This document shows, one piece after another, positions 25,717-34,102 of a stretch of 64,000 nt of DNA (position 1 is its first letter; each line of letters opens with the position of its first letter). The notes under the pieces were generated by a model. The model was not told where the DNA came from, ran no database searches, and saw only the letters and a list, made by a program, of their open reading frames with translations. Origin of the DNA: JAEUHM01 sp964538625 (lineage in GTDB: Bacteria > Verrucomicrobiota > Verrucomicrobiia > Verrucomicrobiales > Verrucomicrobiaceae). A program made the position numbers and the translations under genes. The stretch is from assembly GCA_964538625.1 (NCBI GenBank), contig CAZIGH010000023.1:1-64000 (forward strand), given 5' to 3'.

Positions 25717-26838
25717 ATGCGTGTCTTTGCCCCACTGGAACATCTGGACAGCGAGTGCCGTGCGGCGCTCGATCCGGCGGCGACGAAAAAACTCGTCTCT
25801 CTCGGTTTCAAAGTCACCGTCGAGTCCGGACTCGGACTCAAGTCCTCCCACCCGGATGAAGCCTACTCCAGGGCAGGAGCTGAGATAGGCAACGCCCACG
25901 CAGAGGCAGACATCATCGTGCGCGTCAGGCCGCCGCGCCCTGCTGACCTGAAAGGCTTAAAGCCCGGCGTGCTGCACCTCAGCCTGCTGGACCCCTTTCA
26001 TCAGACAGATCTCCTCCAGCAGGCCGCCGCAGACAGCGTCAACCTCGTCAGCCTGGAACTCATCCCGCGCACCACACTCGCCCAGAAGATGGATGTCCTC
26101 AGCTCACAGGCGAATCTAGCCGGTTACGTAGCCATAGTCCACGCTGCAAACCGGCTGAACCGCATTCTGCCCATGATGATGACGCCCGCAGGCACCCTCT
26201 CCCCGGCGAAAGTCTTCGTCATCGGCGTCGGCGTGGCAGGCTTGCAGGCCATCGCTACCGCGCGTCGTCTGGGAGCCAGAGTCGAGGCCTTTGACACCCG
26301 CCCCGTGGTAGAAGAGCAGGTGAAGTCCCTCGGAGCCAAGTTTGTAAAGATAGACCTCGGTGAAACCGGCCAGACCGAGCAGGGTTACGCCAAAGAACTC
26401 ACCCCCGAACAGCTCGAGCTCCAGCGTCAGGCCATGGCCAAAGTCTGCGCGCAAAGTGACATCGTCGTCACCACCGCGAAACTCTTCGGCAAACCCGCCC
26501 CCACACTCGTCACTGCGGACATGGTAGCGGGCATGAAACCAGGCAGCGTCATCGTGGACCTCGCCGCCGAAACCGGAGGCAATGTGGAAGGCACCGTTCT
26601 CAACCAAGAAGTCACCACCCCGGGCGGTGTCACGCTCATTGGACACGCCTGCCTGGAAGGCCGCGTAGCCCAGCACGCCAGCCAAATGTTCGGTGCCAAC
26701 GTAGCCAACTTCATCGAGCACTTCTGGGACAGCTCCTCCTCCACCTTTCACTGGCGGCTGGAAGACGAAATTCTCAAAGGCTGCCTGCTCACCCATCAGG
26801 GAGCCGTCATTCATCCGCGCTTCCGCTCCAACCCCTGA
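25717..26838 (+). CDS. pntAA: NAD(P) transhydrogenase alpha subunit, NAD-binding part
   Basis: This is the soluble domain I of proton-translocating transhydrogenase, which binds NAD(H). The protein has 373 residues with the alanine dehydrogenase/PNT fold. MMMTPAGTLSPAKVFVIGVGVAGLQAIATARRLGA holds the glycine-rich nucleotide site (about residues 150-185), followed by VEAFDTRPVVEEQVKSLGA and the ETGQTEQGYAKEL region. It lacks the membrane part, which is encoded separately in the next gene 17 bp downstream. This split arrangement is known from several bacterial groups. The enzyme uses the proton gradient to make NADPH from NADH. Confidence 0.93.
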   Translation: MRVFAPLEHLDSECRAALDPAATKKLVSLGFKVTVESGLGLKSSHPDEAYSRAGAEIGNAHAEADIIVRVRPPRPADLKGLKPGVLHLSLLDPFHQTDLLQQAAADSVNLVSLELIPRTTLAQKMDVLSSQANLAGYVAIVHAANRLNRILPMMMTPAGTLSPAKVFVIGVGVAGLQAIATARRLGARVEAFDTRPVVEEQVKSLGAKFVKIDLGETGQTEQGYAKELTPEQLELQRQAMAKVCAQSDIVVTTAKLFGKPAPTLVTADMVAGMKPGSVIVDLAAETGGNVEGTVLNQEVTTPGGVTLIGHACLEGRVAQHASQMFGANVANFIEHFWDSSSSTFHWRLEDEILKGCLLTHQGAVIHPRFRSNP

Positions 26839-26854
26839 CCCCGTCTCTATCGAC

Positions 26855-27157
26855 ATGGAACTCGTACTGCTCCTTTTCACCTTCACCCTCGCCGTGTTCC
26901 TCGGGTTTGAACTCATCTCCAAAGTCCCCGCCCAGCTCCACACGCCACTCATGTCCGGCTCCAACGCCATCTCCGGCATCACCATCGTCGGAGCACTGGT
27001 AGCCACCGGACTCGGGGACGGCTCACTCGCCCAGTGGCTCGGCTTCGGCGCACTCGTACTGGCCACCATCAATGTCATCGGCGGCTACCTCATCACCGAC
27101 CGAATGCTGGCCATGTTCAAAAGCAAAGCGGACAGCAAGGACAAGCCCTCCTCATGA
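26855..27157 (+). CDS. pntAB: NAD(P) transhydrogenase alpha subunit, membrane part
   Basis: This is a small membrane protein of 100 residues with three or four hydrophobic helices. The motif LHTPLMSGSNAISGITIVGA (about residues 29-49) is diagnostic for the membrane segment of the PntA subunit. It forms the proton channel together with PntB. The stop codon overlaps the start codon of pntB (ATGA), and the gene follows pntAA closely, so the three genes form one operon. Confidence 0.93.
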   Translation: MELVLLLFTFTLAVFLGFELISKVPAQLHTPLMSGSNAISGITIVGALVATGLGDGSLAQWLGFGALVLATINVIGGYLITDRMLAMFKSKADSKDKPSS

Positions 27158-28566
27158 GTCTCTTCATCAATCTCTGTTACATCGCAGCCTCAGTGCTGTT
27201 CATCTTCGGCATCAAAATGCTCGGACGCGTGGACACTGCCCGGCGGGGAAACATCATCTCCTCGTCAGGCATGTTGCTCGCCGTCATCGCCACCCTTCTG
27301 GACCAGCACATCCTCTCCTTCACCTGGATCATCATCGGCCTGCTCGCCGGCAGTGCCATTGGTGCCGTGTGGGCCAAGAAGGCCGAAATGACCGGCATGC
27401 CGGAACTCGTCGCCCTCTTCAACGGCTTCGGCGGCCTAGCCTCCCTGCTCGTCGGCTGGGCAGAGTATGATCGCGTGCTCGCCATCGGTTGGGCAGAATA
27501 CCTCAAAGAGCATCCCGAAGTGCCAAGCTGGTTCGTCATGGCGGCCATCTTCTTCACCGTCGTCATCGGTGCGCTCACCTTCACCGGCAGCATCGTCGCC
27601 TGGGCCAAGCTCTCCGGCCGCATGAGCGGCAAGCCCACCCTCTTCCCCGGGCAGAAAGCACTCAACCTCGCCCTCGTCGCCACCATCCTGCTCTCAGGCC
27701 TCGTCTGGCTCCTGGCAGACGCACCCGCATGGACCGCGCTCTTCTACGTCGTCGTTCTCGGCGCACTTATCCTCGGCTGGCTCGGCGTCATCCCCATCGG
27801 CGGGGGAGACATGCCCGTCGTCATCTCCCTCCTGAACTCACTCTCCGGCATCGCAGGTTCAGCGGCAGGATTCGTCGTTCTCAACAACGTCCTCATCGTC
27901 GCAGGATGCCTCGTCGGAGCCAGCGGCCTCATCCTCACCATCATCATGTGCAAAGCCATGAACCGCACGCTTGGCAACGTGCTCTTTGGAGGTTTCGGCT
28001 CAGACGCAACTGGCGGCGGCTCTGCCGTGTCCGGCGAAATGAAAGGCATCAGCGTAGAAGACGCCTACTACGTCCTCGAAGCCGCAAGCAGTGTCGTCAT
28101 CGTGCCCGGCTACGGCATGGCCGTGGCACAGGCCCAGCACGTCGTGAAGGAACTCGGCCAACTGCTAGAAGACAAAGGAGCAGAAGTCCGCTACGCTATT
28201 CACCCCGTCGCAGGCAGAATGCCCGGCCACATGAACGTCCTGCTTGCAGAAGCAGACGTGCCCTATGAGCAGCTCTGTGAAATGGATGCCGTTAATCCCA
28301 CACTCGCACAGGTGGATGTGGCCATCGTCATCGGTGCCAACGACGTAGTGAACCCAGCCGCACTGGAAGACAAAAGCAGCCCCATCTACGGCATGCCCAT
28401 CATCAACGTCCATGAAGCACGCACCGTCTTCGCGCTCAAACGCGGCAAAGGCGCCGGCTTCTCCGGCCTCGAGAATGCCCTCTTCTTTCGCCCCAACTGC
28501 CGCATGATCTACGGAGACGCCAAGCAAACCCTCAGCGCCCTCGTCGCCCAGTTTAAGCAGACGTAA
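27154..28566 (+). CDS. pntB: NAD(P) transhydrogenase subunit beta
   Basis: PntB carries the remaining membrane helices and the NADP(H)-binding domain III. The 470-residue protein has nine or so hydrophobic segments in its first 260 residues. The soluble NADP domain follows, with VIVPGYGMAVAQAQHVVKEL, the Gly/Ala site HPVAGRMPGHMNVLLAEADV and IVIGANDVVNPAA. The start at 27154 overlaps the pntAB stop; the longer upstream frame would run through pntAB and was not chosen. The last codons and the stop lie within the first partial copy of a tandem DNA repeat. Confidence 0.94.
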   Translation: MSLFINLCYIAASVLFIFGIKMLGRVDTARRGNIISSSGMLLAVIATLLDQHILSFTWIIIGLLAGSAIGAVWAKKAEMTGMPELVALFNGFGGLASLLVGWAEYDRVLAIGWAEYLKEHPEVPSWFVMAAIFFTVVIGALTFTGSIVAWAKLSGRMSGKPTLFPGQKALNLALVATILLSGLVWLLADAPAWTALFYVVVLGALILGWLGVIPIGGGDMPVVISLLNSLSGIAGSAAGFVVLNNVLIVAGCLVGASGLILTIIMCKAMNRTLGNVLFGGFGSDATGGGSAVSGEMKGISVEDAYYVLEAASSVVIVPGYGMAVAQAQHVVKELGQLLEDKGAEVRYAIHPVAGRMPGHMNVLLAEADVPYEQLCEMDAVNPTLAQVDVAIVIGANDVVNPAALEDKSSPIYGMPIINVHEARTVFALKRGKGAGFSGLENALFFRPNCRMIYGDAKQTLSALVAQFKQT

Positions 28567-29155
28567 GTTTGCCCCTTCCCCGACGAACCACCCGTAGAAG
28601 CAAACGTGAGTTTGCCCCTTCCCCGACGAACCCCCTCTCCAAAATCATCCCCTCTCCCTTGGAAGTCTCACCACTTCCTCTACTCCCCACGCAAACGCCA
28701 TCACCCGTAGAAGCAAACGTAAGTTTGCCCTTCCCCGACGAGTCCCCTCTCCAAAATCATCCCCCCTCCCTTGGAAGTCTCACGACTTCCTCTACTCCCC
28801 ACGCAAACGCCATCACCCGTAGAAGCAAACGTAAGTTTGCCCTTCCCCGACGAGTCCCCTCTCCAAAATCATCCCCCCTCCCTTGGAAGTCTCACGACTT
28901 CCTCTACTCCCCACGCAAACGCCATCACCCGTNNNNNNNNNNNNNNNNNNNNNNNNNNNNNNNNNNNNNNNNNNNNNNNNNNNNNNNNNNNNNNNNNNNN
29001 NNNNNNNNNNNNNNNNNNNNNNNNNNNNNNNNACTTCCTCTACTCCCCACGCAAACGCCATCACCCGTAGAAGCAAACGTGAGTTTGCCCTTCCCCGACG
29101 AGCCACCTCTCCAAAATCATCCCCTCTCCCTTGGAAGTCTCACGACTTCCTCTAA
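28561..29155. repeat. Tandem repeat of about 112 bp, interrupted by an assembly gap
   Basis: After pntB the sequence consists of a tandem repeat whose unit starts AGAAGCAAACGTRAGTTTGC. Full units start at 28596 (113 bp), 28709 (112) and 28821 (112). The last unit starts at 29069 and loses similarity after about 29155. A short first copy (28561-28595) includes the pntB stop. The unit contains two small hairpins: CAAACGTAAGTTTG, and GGAAGT facing ACTTCC. The second and third units look identical. Coding is unlikely. The next real gene begins at 29247. Confidence 0.9.
28933..29032. other. Assembly gap (100 N)
   Basis: One hundred consecutive N fill the middle of the tandem repeat. The distance from the gap start to the next unit start (136 bases) is not a multiple of the 112-bp unit. 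The gap is therefore a fixed-length placeholder and the true copy number is unknown. Confidence 0.97.
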
Positions 29156-29246
29156 TCCGCACAGGCCTTTTCCGACCGAGAACCCCTGCGAACCTCCATC
29201 TCAATCGACAATTGCATTAGCAAGAAAACGAGGGATCATCCCGCTC

Positions 29247-30035
29247 ATGGCTCTCGACCTCACCGCCTCGCTTGGCTGGCAGAAGTCCGCATCGCTGCTC
29301 ATGGGTATAGCTGCGGAGAATTGGTTACGTTACGCCCTGGCGGCAGGAGTGGCTTGGCTCCTGGCGTATGTCGTCTTCAAGCGCCGCTGGTGGCGACGCA
29401 AGATCATCCAGAGGGAACCGTCAGCCGCCGATGTACGAAGGGAGATGGGCTGGTCACTGCTCACCGCGCTGGTTTACGGCCTAGTAGGCACGGCGACCAT
29501 TCTGGCTGGCCGCGCCTGGGGCTGGCAGATGTACATGAAGATCGACGCTTACGGCTGGGGCTGGTTCTTCGCCAGCATCGGCATCGCGATCATCGTGCAT
29601 GACACTTGGTTTTACTGGACGCACCGCCTCATGCACCACCGCCGCCTTTTCAAGTATTTCCACCGCGTGCATCATGAGAGCACCAATCCCAGCCCGTGGG
29701 CTGCCTACTCCTTTTCACCGTTGGAGGCCGCAGTGCAGGCCGGCATCTTCCCGCTTCTGGTTTTCACTGTACCGATGCATCCGCTGGCCTTCTTCGCCTT
29801 CATGATCTGGCAGATCTTCTTCAATGTCCTGGGCCACACGGGTTACGAATACTTCCCCCGTTGGCTCATGCGCACCTGGCTGGGCAGCATCCTGAACACC
29901 CCCACAAACCACGTCCAGCATCACGAGAAAATGCGCGGGAACTACGGCCTCTACTTCAATGTCTGGGACCGCCTGATGGGCACGAACCATCCGGACTACG
30001 AGGCGCGCTTTCACGAGGTCACCACACGCCAGTAA
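29247..30035 (+). CDS. Sterol desaturase / fatty acid hydroxylase family protein
   Basis: This is a di-iron membrane hydroxylase of 262 residues. The three histidine clusters that hold the metal pair are present: HDTWFYWTHRLMHH, HRVHHES and HVQHHE. At least four hydrophobic helices surround them, as in the ERG3/fatty acid hydroxylase superfamily. The reaction is probably an O2-dependent hydroxylation or desaturation of a lipid (fatty acid, carotenoid or hopanoid-type substrate), which cannot be specified. The start was set at the ATG at 29247 because the frame upstream runs through the tandem repeat and the N gap. A GAGGGA-like ribosome binding site lies about 12 bases upstream. Confidence 0.85.
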   Translation: MALDLTASLGWQKSASLLMGIAAENWLRYALAAGVAWLLAYVVFKRRWWRRKIIQREPSAADVRREMGWSLLTALVYGLVGTATILAGRAWGWQMYMKIDAYGWGWFFASIGIAIIVHDTWFYWTHRLMHHRRLFKYFHRVHHESTNPSPWAAYSFSPLEAAVQAGIFPLLVFTVPMHPLAFFAFMIWQIFFNVLGHTGYEYFPRWLMRTWLGSILNTPTNHVQHHEKMRGNYGLYFNVWDRLMGTNHPDYEARFHEVTTRQ

Positions 30036-30242
30036 ATCGTTCAGGATAGCGCCCGCCCACTCACCACATTGGGTGCCAGAGCAGAGGCACTGGGCGGGTC
30101 GCTTGGGGGCCGACTGGGCATTCCACTTTCGCCACAGATTTCTTCTCGCAGTCTTTCAGGTGGGACTCTACACTTCCCGGCAGGTGAGTCGGTGCAGGCT
30201 CACTCCCCTCTTCATCGAACCCTACACTCTTCCTTCCCCGCC

Positions 30243-31319
30243 ATGGCTCTGCTCAACTATCTCAAAGGACAGTTCCTCGAAATCATCGAATGGACCGATG
30301 ACAGTCGCGACACGCTGAGCTGGCGCTTCCCGGATGAGGACAAGGAGATCAAGAACGGTGCGCAGCTCATTTGCCGGGAATCGCAAACGGCGCAGTTTAT
30401 TTATCTGGGCCAGTTTGGCGATACGTTTGGGCCGGGGAAATACAGTCTTGTCACGGACAACATTCCTATCCTCTCCACACTGAAGGGCTGGAAGTATGGC
30501 TTTAACTCGCCGTTCAAGGCGGACATTTACTTCGTCAACACGCGGCTCTTCACCGGCAACAAGTGGGGCACGAGCAACCCCATCATGATGAGGGATCAGG
30601 ACTTCGGGATCGTCCGTGTGCGCGCCTTTGGCACCTTTGACTTCAAGGTGGTGGACGTGAAAGTGTTCCTGAAGGAGGTAGCGGGGTCAGACCATCACTT
30701 CAGACTCGACGAGTTTGCAGACACGATGCGCTCCCGCATCGTCAGCGTGTTCACCGACGCAGTTGCTTCAGCAAAGATTCCAGTGCTGGACCTTGCCACC
30801 CGCTACACCGAACTGGGTGAGGCGCTGCTGCCGCTCATCAACCCGCAGACAGTGAGCAAGTACGGCATTGAGATCACCAGCTTCATTCTCGAAAACGCCA
30901 GTGTGCCGCCGGAGGTGGAGGCCGCGATCGACAAACGCAGCAGCATGTCCGCCATTGGGAATCTCAACGACTACGTGAAGTTCCAGATGGCCGAGGGCAT
31001 GGCAAAGGGCGGCGGCGGAGTGGGCGGCACGGCGGCGGAGATAGCCATGGGATTCGGCATGGCGAGTCAGATGATGAAGGACGGCGTTTTCGGCGCGGCA
31101 CCTGCGGCGGGTTCACCTCCGCCACTGCCAGGAGCGGCTCCTGCGGCGGTGCCCGCAGCAGCTGCGGACATTCTCACTCCGGGTCAGGTGGCGCAGACGC
31201 TGGGAGTGACGGAAGAGGATGTGCTGTCCGCCATCGAAGCCGGGGACATCAAGGCCAAGAAGATCGGCTCCGCCTACCGCATCACCAAGGCGGCTCTGGA
31301 CGAGTTCCTCGCCAAATAA
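30243..31319 (+). CDS. SPFH-domain protein with C-terminal HTH (YdjI-like)
   Basis: This is a 358-residue protein. The first 230 residues form an SPFH/Band-7-like domain of the virion-core/YdjI type (FPDEDKEIKNGAQLICRESQ at the start, then GKYSLVTDNIP and MRDQDFGIVRVRAFGTFDFK). A short helical and Gly/Ala/Pro-rich linker follows. The last 45 residues (LTPGQVAQTLGVTEEDVLSA, then IGSAYRITKAALDEFLA) look like an excisionase-type winged helix-turn-helix. No membrane helix is visible, so it should be cytosolic or peripheral. The next gene encodes a zinc-ribbon protein, a pairing resembling Bacillus subtilis ydjG/ydjI, which acts with phage-shock (PspA) proteins. The upstream frame extension was rejected. 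Confidence 0.78.
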   Translation: MALLNYLKGQFLEIIEWTDDSRDTLSWRFPDEDKEIKNGAQLICRESQTAQFIYLGQFGDTFGPGKYSLVTDNIPILSTLKGWKYGFNSPFKADIYFVNTRLFTGNKWGTSNPIMMRDQDFGIVRVRAFGTFDFKVVDVKVFLKEVAGSDHHFRLDEFADTMRSRIVSVFTDAVASAKIPVLDLATRYTELGEALLPLINPQTVSKYGIEITSFILENASVPPEVEAAIDKRSSMSAIGNLNDYVKFQMAEGMAKGGGGVGGTAAEIAMGFGMASQMMKDGVFGAAPAAGSPPPLPGAAPAAVPAAAADILTPGQVAQTLGVTEEDVLSAIEAGDIKAKKIGSAYRITKAALDEFLAK

Positions 31320-31370
31320 CTCGGCTGTGTCTCCCACGGCAAATCCCGACGAGAATCCACACCCAAAAGG

Positions 31371-32447
31371 ATGGCGGACCTGGAGTTCACGGCACTGACC
31401 AAGTTCAACTGCAAGGCATGTGGTGCCGAGGCAGTGTGGACCCCGTCCAAGCAGATGCTGGTCTGCCCCTACTGTGGCACCGTATCCGAAGCCGAGCTGG
31501 CGAATGACTTTCAGGCGGTCAAGGAGAATGACTTGCTGGAGGCGCTGAATAAGCTAACGCCGGAAGATGAAGGCTGGCAGGTGGCTCGCAAAACCGTGCG
31601 CTGCCAGTCCTGCCGTGCGATTTCCGTGTTCGACCCGGCGCGGGTGTCCCAGAGCTGTGACTTCTGCGGTTCCCCTGCCCTGCTGGACGTGGATGACCTC
31701 AAGGCACCGGTGCGTCCCGGAAGCCTTATCCCATTCCTCATCCCGCAGACCAAGGTGCGGGAAGACATCCGGCGCTGGTATGGAAGCCACTGGTTTGCCC
31801 CCAATAAGCTGGGGCAGAAGGCCCTGACGGATACGCTTCACGGCATTTACCTGCCTTACTGGACGTTTGACGCGCAGGTGCACGCCGACTGGCAGGCGGA
31901 GTCCGGTGAATACTATTACACCCGGGACCGAGAGGGGAAAACCCAACGCCACGTGCGCTGGTCATGGGCGAGCGGTTCGCTAGATCATTTCTTTGATGAC
32001 TTGCTGGTGCCTGCCTCTCGTGGAGTGCACCCCGCTCTGCTCGAAAAGGTGGGTTCCTTCCCCACGACCTCGCAGCTCGTGCCTTACGACCCCGGTTACC
32101 TGACGGGCTGGGTCGTGGAGCAGTATCAGATCGATCTTCGCGCCGCAGCGCAAGCATCCCACTCCAGCATGGAGGCCGCCATGCGAAGTCTCTGTGGCAA
32201 CGCGGTGCCGGGTGACACTTACCGAAACCTTCAGGTGGTCACCCAATACAGCGGTCAGACCTTCAAGCACGTGCTTCTACCCGTGTGGTTGCTCACGTAC
32301 ACGTACGGCACAAAGAACTACCAAGTCATCGTGAACGGCGTCACGGGCCAGATCAACGGTGAGTATCCTCTGAGCTGGATCAAAATCGCGCTGGTGACGC
32401 TAGCGGCGCTGATAGCCATCGCCATCGTGCTCAGCATGAGCGAGTAG
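31371..32447 (+). CDS. Zinc-ribbon membrane-anchored protein (YdjG-like)
   Basis: The product is a 358-residue protein with two zinc ribbons near the N-terminus: CKACGAEAVWTPSKQMLVCPYCG (about residues 15-37) and CQSC with a following CDFCGS (about residues 78-102). The middle part, with LPYWTFDAQVHADW and later HVLLPVWLLTYTYGTKNYQ, matches bacterial proteins annotated as TFIIB-type zinc-finger or primosomal protein N-like. One transmembrane helix closes the protein (IALVTLAALIAIAIVLSM). It follows the SPFH gene by 51 bp on the same strand, so the two probably form a membrane-stress module. The identification by analogy with B. subtilis YdjG is an inference. Confidence 0.72.
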   Translation: MADLEFTALTKFNCKACGAEAVWTPSKQMLVCPYCGTVSEAELANDFQAVKENDLLEALNKLTPEDEGWQVARKTVRCQSCRAISVFDPARVSQSCDFCGSPALLDVDDLKAPVRPGSLIPFLIPQTKVREDIRRWYGSHWFAPNKLGQKALTDTLHGIYLPYWTFDAQVHADWQAESGEYYYTRDREGKTQRHVRWSWASGSLDHFFDDLLVPASRGVHPALLEKVGSFPTTSQLVPYDPGYLTGWVVEQYQIDLRAAAQASHSSMEAAMRSLCGNAVPGDTYRNLQVVTQYSGQTFKHVLLPVWLLTYTYGTKNYQVIVNGVTGQINGEYPLSWIKIALVTLAALIAIAIVLSMSE

Positions 32448-32454
32448 GCGCGCG

Positions 32455-34020
32455 CTACTCCTTCTGTGGCTGCTTTTTCGAGCCAGCTATGACGGCACGG
32501 CGAATCTCTTCTTTCGACGGCATGGGAAAGTCATCCGTGCGGAATGGAGAAGCGGGAAGTCCGGCACCATTCCACAGCGAAACCACGGGCACCTCAGCCC
32601 ATGCATAACGAACCGCTACGGGCCGCGGCACCTCGGGACTGGAGATGAAGAGCTTGGCACCGTCTATCTTCACCTCGGCGGGCTTCCACTGGCGGTCTTC
32701 ACCACAAATGACAAAACCCTTGAGTTCATGCTTGCCCACCAAACCACCATCCGTGTGTGACATCTTCACCACCACGTGGGGACCCAGGATTTCATGCTTC
32801 ACGTAGCAAGGGCCGCTAACGGCTACCTCATGACCATATACGCTGCCGAGAGCCCACTGGGCCAGCCTCCTGCCCACGTCCTGCTTGTTGACGGGATGCA
32901 CGTCCTTGTTATCGCCGATGTCGATGGTGACCGCCATGCCAGTGTTTGGCAGTTTGAGCGAGTGCAACATACCCTCGCGCACGAGGCACCAGCCATCCCC
33001 CCGACTCTCGAAGTTGGGCAGCTGCACCCAGGCGAAGGGCGTGTCCTCGGCACCCCAGCGCTGCCGCCAGTCCTTCACAAGAAGCTGAAGCGAGTGCCCG
33101 TAGTAGGGCGCTCGTTCGGGGACGCTGTTGGCTTCTCCCTGATACCAGAGGAATCCCCGCAAGGCGTAGGGAATGAGCGGCGCGATCTTGCCATTGAAGA
33201 GTCCGCCGATGTCACGTTTCCGCTCATTCAGAGCCACGGGGTCCCGCGGCGGCCGGGGCGTGGGCTTGCCCAGCGCCCGGGCCTCTCTCACCTTGGCGGC
33301 GTGTTCCGCCTTTTCTTTCTCGTACGCGGACTGCGCGGCAGCTGCGTCGAAGGGTGCGGAGCGGATCTCTTCAAGCAGTGGCGCTAGTTCCGGAACAGCC
33401 TTCTGTGCCTCTGCATCCACCCAAGACTCAATGGGAGTGCCACCCACGGAGGAGTTGATCAAGCCCACCGGTACCTTCAGTTTGGTATGCACTTCGCGGC
33501 CAAAGAAGTAAGCCGTGGCTGAGAACGTGCCCACTGATTCCGGTGAACAGACCACCCACTTGCCCTCACAATCCCGACGAGACGTCCTGGAGATACCGCC
33601 ACCCACAGTGAACATACGAATCTGGGGAAAAGTCGCCGCCTTTTGCTCAGTCTGGAAGTCTCGGGCGCGACTCACCGTCATGGCCATGTTTGACTGCCCT
33701 GAGCCAAGCCACACTTCTCCCACCAGTACGTCTTTCACAGTGATGCTTGCACCGTCACCTTTCACCGTGAGTTCATGCGGTCCACCGGCCTTGAGTTTGG
33801 AAAACTTGACCATCCAGCGCCCATCCTTGTCGGCTACCGTTTCGGCCTTCTGGCCAGCCAGCGCCGCCTCCACCTTCTCACCCGCCCGCGCCCAGCCCCA
33901 TACAGGCACTTCTTTGTCCTGCTGAAGCACGGCATGGTCTGAGAATAGCCGTGCAAGCTCCAACTCGGCAAATGCTACGCTGCTGCTGCCTATCAAAAAT
34001 GCCAGGGTAAGGGTCTTCAT
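32455..34020 (-). CDS. Sialate O-acetylesterase family protein
   Basis: This is a secreted esterase of 521 residues in the SGNH/GDSL-like 9-O-acetylesterase family (SASA domain). A signal peptide (MKTLTLAFLIGSSSVAFA) leads into FSDHAVLQQDKEVPVWGWA, typical of the family. GEVWLGSGQSNM then holds the nucleophile serine (near residue 108), and GLINSSVGGTPIESW and RGFLWYQGEAN follow. The protein removes O-acetyl groups from sialic acid or from acetylated polysaccharides. With the sulfatases further right it suggests use of complex host or algal glycans. It is convergent with the zinc-ribbon gene. Confidence 0.9.
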   Translation of the reverse strand: MKTLTLAFLIGSSSVAFAELELARLFSDHAVLQQDKEVPVWGWARAGEKVEAALAGQKAETVADKDGRWMVKFSKLKAGGPHELTVKGDGASITVKDVLVGEVWLGSGQSNMAMTVSRARDFQTEQKAATFPQIRMFTVGGGISRTSRRDCEGKWVVCSPESVGTFSATAYFFGREVHTKLKVPVGLINSSVGGTPIESWVDAEAQKAVPELAPLLEEIRSAPFDAAAAQSAYEKEKAEHAAKVREARALGKPTPRPPRDPVALNERKRDIGGLFNGKIAPLIPYALRGFLWYQGEANSVPERAPYYGHSLQLLVKDWRQRWGAEDTPFAWVQLPNFESRGDGWCLVREGMLHSLKLPNTGMAVTIDIGDNKDVHPVNKQDVGRRLAQWALGSVYGHEVAVSGPCYVKHEILGPHVVVKMSHTDGGLVGKHELKGFVICGEDRQWKPAEVKIDGAKLFISSPEVPRPVAVRYAWAEVPVVSLWNGAGLPASPFRTDDFPMPSKEEIRRAVIAGSKKQPQKE

Positions 34021-34102
34021 GGTGGGACGTTTCCAAACGGTCGTTCACCGACATTCTGTCTGAGAGTTCTGCCAGAATCCACTGCCCGTTTGGGGTCGAT
34101 CT

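Noticed and set aside
28569..30035. A single long frame running from the tandem repeat through the N gap into the hydroxylase
   Set aside because: The upstream part is repeat DNA and unknown bases; the conserved protein starts at 29247.
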